A stretch of DNA of 18,426 nucleotides, from positions 1 to 18,426 of the forward strand of contig JAOZPK010000038.1 in NCBI GenBank assembly GCA_029932755.1. Reading direction: 5' to 3'. The notes beneath the pieces are model-generated. The model was not told the DNA's origin. It did no database searches and worked only from the letters and a program-made list of their open reading frames with translations. Source of the DNA: Candidatus Cloacimonadota bacterium (GTDB lineage Bacteria > Cloacimonadota > Cloacimonadia > Cloacimonadales > TCS61). The position numbers were made by a program, and so were the translations under genes. Shown here piece by piece: positions 14,099 to 18,426 of the stretch. Within the stretch, counting starts at the first letter, position 1. Every line of letters begins with the position of its first letter.

Positions 14099-15127
14099 TT
14101 ATTCAAATATAGCTTCCACAAATTCGTTCACATCAAAATCACGCAGATCGTTGTAGGTCTCTCCCACTCCGATAAGTTTAACGGGAATATCAAGCTGATG
14201 CTTTATGCCAATTATGATCCCGCCTTTAGCAGTTCCATCCAATTTTGTGAGAACTAAACCGGATAGTTCAGTTGCTTTATTGAATAATTCAGCCTGCGTA
14301 ATTGCATTTTGCCCTGTTGTAGCATCTACAACAAGCAATGTTTCATGAGGTGCATCGGGTACTATCTTTTTAATAGTTCTTTTTATTTTTGAAAGTTCGT
14401 TCATTAAATTTACTTTTGTATGCTGTCTTCCGGCAGTATCAATTAACACCACATCATACTTCTTATTCACTGCCTTCATCATCCCGTCATACACAACAGA
14501 AGATGGATCACTTCCTTCCTGCTGTTTCATAATATCAGCACCTGTTCTTTCTGCCCAGATAGCCAACTGATCTATTGCGGCAGCCCGGAATGTATCTCCG
14601 GCTATCATGAGCACACTCTTCCCATTTTTGGTAAAACGCTTTGCCAATTTTGCGATTGTTGTGGTTTTTCCAACTCCATTCACCCCTGTAAAAAGAGCTA
14701 CAAATGGTTTAACATTTTTATATTGCAAATGGTCTGTTTCTCTGCCGTAATCTTTTAAGAGCAATTTGCGAATTATTTCTTCAAGTTGTTTTTGAATATC
14801 AGTTGCTGCTGTTATTTGCTGAAGTTTGATCTCTTCTTTTAAACTATCGATAATATCATAGCTTGTCTGCACGCCAACATCTGCTTGAAGCAGCATTTCT
14901 TCAAGATCATCCATTAATTCAGAATCCACTTTGCCACGCAGATTAACGATCTCTGCTAACTTCCCGAGTAAACCATTTTTTGTTTTGGCAAGTTTATCTT
15001 TTAAGCTTTCCGGTTTTGCAACAACCTCGATGTTTATGTTTTTTTTCTTCTTTATTATTATGATAATTATTGCGCAAATTACAATAAGTAATGCAGCAGC
15101 AATATAAATGATTAGATTTGTATCCAT
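14099..15127 (-). CDS. ftsY: Signal recognition particle receptor FtsY
   Basis: The SRP receptor GTPase that docks ribosome-SRP complexes at the membrane for co-translational insertion. The protein has 342 residues. Instead of a long acidic A domain it begins with a transmembrane helix (about 5-25, ending in a run of six Ile) followed by KKKK. The N domain covers about 40-130. The G domain shows P-loop GVNGVGKTT (148-156), DTFRAAAIDQL (from 178), DTAGRQHTKVNLMNEL (from 230), TKLDGTAKGG (from 294) and the closing GVGETYNDLRDFD, the usual FtsY/Ffh C-terminal signature. FtsY rather than Ffh because no M domain follows. Start ATG with SD AGAGGT. It follows the rpsT terminator by only 31 nt, so its promoter must overlap that terminator or it relies on read-through. 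Confidence 0.96.
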   Translation of the reverse strand: MDTNLIIYIAAALLIVICAIIIIIIKKKKNINIEVVAKPESLKDKLAKTKNGLLGKLAEIVNLRGKVDSELMDDLEEMLLQADVGVQTSYDIIDSLKEEIKLQQITAATDIQKQLEEIIRKLLLKDYGRETDHLQYKNVKPFVALFTGVNGVGKTTTIAKLAKRFTKNGKSVLMIAGDTFRAAAIDQLAIWAERTGADIMKQQEGSDPSSVVYDGMMKAVNKKYDVVLIDTAGRQHTKVNLMNELSKIKRTIKKIVPDAPHETLLVVDATTGQNAITQAELFNKATELSGLVLTKLDGTAKGGIIIGIKHQLDIPVKLIGVGETYNDLRDFDVNEFVEAIFE

Positions 15128-15158
15128 ATAATACCTCTAATTTATTGAACCTTATAAT

Positions 15159-15187
15159 AAAAAAGGCAGGCATATCTTATGCCTGCC
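15159..15187 (-). terminator. Strong intrinsic terminator after rpsT
   Basis: On the minus strand GGCAGGCATA pairs with TATGCCTGCC over 10 bp with a 3-nt loop (15187-15165), followed by six U (15164-15159). It starts 18 nt after the rpsT stop and ends 31 nt before the ftsY start. Confidence 0.92.
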
Positions 15188-15205
15188 CATTCTATATATT
15201 AGTGG

Positions 15206-15481
15206 TTATTTCTTTTCTTTTTTTTCTGCTTTTTGAGCATTGAAAAATGCAGAGATTCTAGCTTTTCTTCTGGAAGCTGTTCTTTTATGAATGACGTGAC
15301 TCTTAGCAGCTTTATCCAATTGTGAATATACTTCATGCAGAAGAGTTTCTTTTTCTTCAGCAGAGATATCACTTCTCATTTTCTTAGCTAATGTATTAAT
15401 CGTCATTTTAACATAATGATTACGAGCTGAACGCTTCTTCTCTTGTCTAAGTCTTTTTTCGCAAGACACATGATTCGGCAT
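15206..15481 (-). CDS. rpsT: 30S ribosomal protein S20
   Basis: A small basic protein that binds 16S rRNA early in 30S assembly. It has 91 residues, the typical size. It begins MPNHVSCEKRLRQEKKRSAR (the family usually has MPNHKSAEKR), continues with NHYVKMTINTLAKKMR and contains the diagnostic LDKAAKSHVIHKRTASRRKA near the C-terminus, then a Lys-rich tail. Start is ATG with a full GGAGG (15487-15491) 5 nt upstream. A TTGACA lies 54 nt upstream of the ATG, and a strong terminator follows, so it is probably its own transcription unit. S20 often represses its own translation in other bacteria; I see no structure here that would show this. Confidence 0.96.
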   Translation of the reverse strand: MPNHVSCEKRLRQEKKRSARNHYVKMTINTLAKKMRSDISAEEKETLLHEVYSQLDKAAKSHVIHKRTASRRKARISAFFNAQKAEKKEKK

Positions 15482-15511
15482 TTATTCCTCCATCTTTATA
15501 ATTTTCGAAGT

Positions 15512-15540
15512 CAGAAAAAGTTAGCGGTATTTTCTGTCAA
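15512..15540 (-). promoter_or_regulatory. Candidate promoter of rpsT
   Basis: A perfect TTGACA (15540-15535) in the 90-base gap between the amidase and rpsT. The hexamer 17 nt downstream, TTTCTG, is a poor -10; TAACTT occurs closer (from 15524). The -35 is convincing, the -10 is not. Confidence 0.35.
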
Positions 15541-15571
15541 AATATTTATTATAATTTTTATCCAAATCTGC

Positions 15572-16681
15572 TTACTGCATCTGATCATATTTCATTTTGA
15601 AATCTCTAATGCCAATAAATGCAGAATCAATAAGTTTATCCTGATATGAACTTTTTATCAATTTTTTCTCTTCATCTTTATTAGAGAGAAATCCAAATTC
15701 AATTAGCACAGCCGGCATAAATGCCCCGCGTAACACATAAAAATTTGCCTGTTTCACACCACGATCATATGCATTGGTGGCATTCACAAGTGAAGTTTGA
15801 AGATTTGCTCCCAGTTTATAACTCTCTTCCAAATGTTCACTCTGAGCCATATCGGCTAATATGAAGGCAAGGTCATCATATTTTTTCACTGCTTCCCTTC
15901 CTCCCTCATATTCATACACAACCTGATTTTCCATTGCTTCCACTGCTCTGGCTTCATCTGTTTTAGCAGTAGAAAGATAATAGACTTCAATTCCATCAAT
16001 TTTAGATTTACGGTGAGCATTGCAATGAAGTGAGATAAATAGATCTGCATTATTTTCATTAGCAAATTTTGTTCGCTGCTGCAAAGATACAAATTCATCT
16101 TTATCGCGTGATAGAAGAACAATCACATCCAACTGTTCCTCTAATTTTTTCTTTAATTTCAAGGCAAGTTCCAACACAATGTCTTTCTCAAAATTTTTCT
16201 TGGAATATCCTACAGCTCCTGGATCTTTTCCGCCATGTCCGGGATCAAGTACGATCCGCTTTATAGAATTATCTAACGGAGCCCTTGCAACAAGTTTATT
16301 CTTTTCCCATGACATTATATTACTGAATATCTGCGGTAAAAGATCTGTAAGAAATACAACCGGCAGAAAATATTTTCCGTCTTGCTGAATAATGTTATGA
16401 GTCATGTTATGGTAATTTGATCCATACTGCAATAATGAGGAATCCATTAAAAAGATCAACTGTTTACCGTAGATATTCACATTCAATCTTTGATCCAGTA
16501 GATCATCAGAAATATTTGCTTTAAAGGTTTTATTCAATTCAAAAACATTGAAGTATTCTGTACTGTCAATTTCGATGGTTTTAATAACTTCCGGTGCTAA
16601 AGAAGATTTATATTCCACAGTGATGTCCCCAAAAGCAATACTAAAAACAACTAACATAATAAATAAAAATGATTTTTTCAA
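15572..16681 (-). CDS. Exported N-acetylmuramoyl-L-alanine amidase (Amidase_3)
   Basis: A zinc amidase that removes stem peptides from peptidoglycan in the periplasm, used in wall turnover and cell separation. It has 369 residues from the second of two tandem TTG codons (16681-16679). The first TTG (16684) is only one base from the SD GGAGG (16686-16690), the second 4 nt from it; no ATG is available before the signal peptide MKKSFLFIMLVVFSIAFG. Residues 20-135 form a beta-rich N-terminal domain (ITVEYKS, YFLPVVFLTDLL) like AMIN or copper-oxidase-like N domains. The catalytic domain (about 140-360) has DPGHGGKDPGAVG with zinc ligand H149, E165 in FEKDIVLELA, SLHCNA with H219, and the catalytic Glu E328 in IEFGFLSN. 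Downstream is rpsT with its own promoter. Confidence 0.92.
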   Translation of the reverse strand: MKKSFLFIMLVVFSIAFGDITVEYKSSLAPEVIKTIEIDSTEYFNVFELNKTFKANISDDLLDQRLNVNIYGKQLIFLMDSSLLQYGSNYHNMTHNIIQQDGKYFLPVVFLTDLLPQIFSNIMSWEKNKLVARAPLDNSIKRIVLDPGHGGKDPGAVGYSKKNFEKDIVLELALKLKKKLEEQLDVIVLLSRDKDEFVSLQQRTKFANENNADLFISLHCNAHRKSKIDGIEVYYLSTAKTDEARAVEAMENQVVYEYEGGREAVKKYDDLAFILADMAQSEHLEESYKLGANLQTSLVNATNAYDRGVKQANFYVLRGAFMPAVLIEFGFLSNKDEEKKLIKSSYQDKLIDSAFIGIRDFKMKYDQMQ

Positions 16682-16747
16682 CAATCCTCCAATAATTATC
16701 CTCTAGGATAAACTACTAATAATATTGTGTGCATTATCATTTTAATG

Positions 16748-16802
16748 TTTTCCAACCTTGTCCTTCGACTACGCTCAGGATGACACAAGCTTCGGCTGGA
16801 AA
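16748..16802. repeat. Dispersed-type imperfect hairpin repeat
   Basis: Lies in the 230-base gap between the MFS gene and the amidase. TTTCCA and TGGAAA (ends at 16749-16754 and 16797-16802) and CTTGT/ACAAG form outer stems around TCCTTCGACTACGCTCAGGA (16761-16780), itself nearly palindromic and more GC-rich than its surroundings. To my recollection this core is like intergenic repeats seen in several bacterial genomes; I cannot search here. The remainder of the gap (16803-16911) shows only a weaker inverted repeat, TGTCTTCCT with AGGAAGGATAGACA. Confidence 0.6.
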
Positions 16803-16911
16803 GCAGAACGACGGAGAGTTTATCATATTGTCTTCCTGACGAACCTTGCACGTTGTTCTCTTAAGGAAGGATAGACAAAAAGAATATAATCACCCATAAT
16901 TTTCTCTAATT

Positions 16912-18204
16912 TTATCCTCTGGGTGCAATTCTACGAAAATATTTTACGATCCTATCAAACTTCGCTGAATACACTAAGCCAGATTTACAAATCCTTAAAT
17001 AATCTAGATAGCTCAAAATAGAAGCAAGCCAAAACATGCTTATAGAAATAATAAATACAACTTTTACACCCAAATATTTTAAAATAAAATATCCAATAAA
17101 TGGAACTATCAGTGCTCTTAATCCTGTAAGTGTTACATGAACACTTTGATACATAGAAACATCGTCATCTCCGGCAAAAAAGATAGAACTCATATTCCAC
17201 GAAATCACGATACCGGACATGCCAATTCCAAAAACGAGATAGGCAAAATATACAATATAATTCTCAATTCCGGAACCTATTAAAAAACTTGATATTAACA
17301 GAATTAGCGGATAGCAGCCTAATGTGAAGAAAGCAATAAATGTGAAGAATGACGGATTTTTCTTATCGTGGATCCAGCCGGCAATTGGAGATAAGAATAG
17401 AATTCCCAACTGAGAAATTATTCCTTTTGCCATAAAGGTCTGTGAATAATCCATTTTAAGATACTCCACCAGAAATTTAGGAATTGCAGGAAGTATGATC
17501 ATAAAGCCAATTCCATAGATGAAAAAGTTTCTTTGGAAGATCGCAAAATCTTTGTCCTTCTTTAAAATATTCACAGTGCTCATAACAGGTGTTATAAAAA
17601 ATTGCTTAAGTTTCAACTTGGCTGTATTGTACTTTTTATTCTCTATTTTTATCATTGCCATAAGCAGGGAACTTACGCAGCCCATTAATCCGGCAACGGA
17701 GAAGATATAGCGGAACCAGTCTTCGTTTACGTCCATTAACTTCCCGGCAGAATAACTGAAAATTATTGCAATAAGTGTTACCAGGCTTGCTGTATAGCCA
17801 AATAAAACACCTCTATTCTCTACAGAAATGTTGTGCCGATATATTGAGTTTTGGGCAGGACTTAAAAGTGAGTTAAATGAAAATACAAAGATCATTATGA
17901 TCAAATAGGAATAATAGCTGTGAGTCCACAACATGAAGAGAAGAACAAGCCTTCCGATGAAGGCAGTAAGAACAAAAAATTTGGAGATGCTTTTGGAACG
18001 TTCTAGTGCTTTACCCCACCAGATAGAGAACAGATTTGAGAGCGGCCACAACATAACCAGTATCGTGATCTGCCAATCTAAGGCAAGTAACGCCTTTTTA
18101 GCAACGATATCCTGGATATTAAACGTACCAAATACAAAACCGTTGAAAAAAGATGCCAGCATCAATAACCAGAATGTTCTCTTCTCAATGTATCCTAATT
18201 TCAT
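16912..18204 (-). CDS. Major facilitator superfamily (MFS) transporter, substrate unknown
   Basis: A 430-residue integral membrane protein with about twelve hydrophobic helices in two halves separated by a polar loop (about 205-225, IENKKYNTAKLKLKQ). The first half has LMLASFFNGFVFGTFNIQ (helix 1) and WWGKALERSKS after helix 2, a degenerate form of the MFS loop 2-3 motif. The matching loop in the second half is GWIHDKKNPS. FGIGMSGIVISWNMSSIFF looks like helix 10. Other signs are PAQNSIYRHNISVENRGVLFG after helix 4, as in drug/sugar MFS members. The start ATG has only a weak SD (GGGAAT). No neighbouring pathway gene suggests a substrate. No terminator is evident downstream. Confidence 0.85.
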   Translation of the reverse strand: MKLGYIEKRTFWLLMLASFFNGFVFGTFNIQDIVAKKALLALDWQITILVMLWPLSNLFSIWWGKALERSKSISKFFVLTAFIGRLVLLFMLWTHSYYSYLIIMIFVFSFNSLLSPAQNSIYRHNISVENRGVLFGYTASLVTLIAIIFSYSAGKLMDVNEDWFRYIFSVAGLMGCVSSLLMAMIKIENKKYNTAKLKLKQFFITPVMSTVNILKKDKDFAIFQRNFFIYGIGFMIILPAIPKFLVEYLKMDYSQTFMAKGIISQLGILFLSPIAGWIHDKKNPSFFTFIAFFTLGCYPLILLISSFLIGSGIENYIVYFAYLVFGIGMSGIVISWNMSSIFFAGDDDVSMYQSVHVTLTGLRALIVPFIGYFILKYLGVKVVFIISISMFWLASILSYLDYLRICKSGLVYSAKFDRIVKYFRRIAPRG

Positions 18205-18280
18205 TTCTAATTCCCAATATAATAATTGTTTGCAAATTCATTAAGCTAAGATTTTTTGTCTACATATAAAAATTTTCTAT

Positions 18281-18309
18281 TTGACAACTGAAATTAAATT
18301 TAACTTACT
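18281..18309 (+). promoter_or_regulatory. Candidate promoter for the gene at the right edge
   Basis: A perfect TTGACA (18281-18286) with CTTACT at 17-nt spacing (18304-18309), about 43 nt before the SD GAGGAG (18351-18356). As elsewhere in this window the -35 is exact and the -10 poor. Confidence 0.4.
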
Positions 18310-18361
18310 TGTTAAATGTTTTTAATTATATGTTAATTAAATAAAATTAAGAGGAGTTTAA

Positions 18362-18426
18362 ATGAAAAAATCAAGTTTAGTTTTAGGATTTATTTTAGTA
18401 ATTTTATTGGTGGTAAGTAGCGGATT
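18362..18426 (+). CDS. N-terminus of an exported or membrane-anchored protein (partial)
   Basis: Only 21 codons are visible before the window ends: MKKSSLVLGFILVILLVVSS, then G. Two Lys followed by a hydrophobic core is a typical signal peptide or membrane anchor. Start ATG has SD GAGGAG 5 nt upstream and a TTGACA promoter candidate, so the gene is very likely real. It is divergent from the MFS gene. Nothing can be said about its function. Confidence 0.65.
   Translation, partial: MKKSSLVLGFILVILLVVSSG

Noticed and set aside
16682..16684. First TTG as start of the amidase
   Set aside because: Only one base from the SD GGAGG; the next TTG is better spaced, though the difference is a single residue.

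Overview
The window looks like the chromosome of a low-GC, Gram-negative-type bacterium of the FCB (Bacteroidota-like) supergroup, possibly a Cloacimonadota-like lineage. The clues are a secreted protein ending in a type IX-style sorting tail (NYPNPFNP motif, end of the gene at 10541-12790), a signal-anchored periplasmic PpiD/SurA-type chaperone, an exported peptidoglycan amidase, and AT-rich intergenic DNA full of small perfect hairpins. The lineage is inferred; the gene calls rest on recognisable motifs.

Region 1-6265 (minus strand) is an expanded macromolecular-synthesis operon, in transcription order rpsU (ribosomal protein S21), yqeY, cvpA, mutS2, dnaG (primase) and rpoD (primary sigma factor, running off the left edge). 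Junctions are tight: 4 nt rpsU-yqeY, TAG directly abutting ATG for cvpA-mutS2, 11 nt mutS2-dnaG, and 9 nt dnaG-rpoD. A strong intrinsic terminator after yqeY (5559-5584) splits the operon into a ribosomal part and a replication/transcription part, a layout reminiscent of the rpsU-dnaG terminator of E. coli. rpsU almost certainly starts at TTG.

Region 6524-10386: a divergent gene for a membrane-anchored parvulin-type chaperone, a classic hairpin terminator, a convergent cytidine deaminase gene (cdd), then a two-gene unit with a 4-nt overlap: a TrpF-fold protein with altered substrate motifs, and endonuclease IV (nfo), in which all nine metal ligands are conserved.

Region 10387-14098 is the accessory part: an array of five perfect hairpins, a 749-residue beta-propeller protein with a sorting tail, a 124-residue small exported protein, and a 785-base gene-free stretch. 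That stretch holds a possible leader peptide, a hairpin covering its Shine-Dalgarno, a 12-bp inverted repeat around a candidate promoter and small RNA, a 16-A homopolymer, and several degenerate hairpin repeats. It is the least explained DNA here.

Region 14099-18426: ftsY, rpsT (S20) with a strong terminator between them, an N-acetylmuramoyl-L-alanine amidase, a repeat-bearing gap, a 12-helix MFS transporter, and the first 21 codons of a divergent exported protein at the right edge. No tRNA, rRNA, CRISPR array or transposase gene was found.
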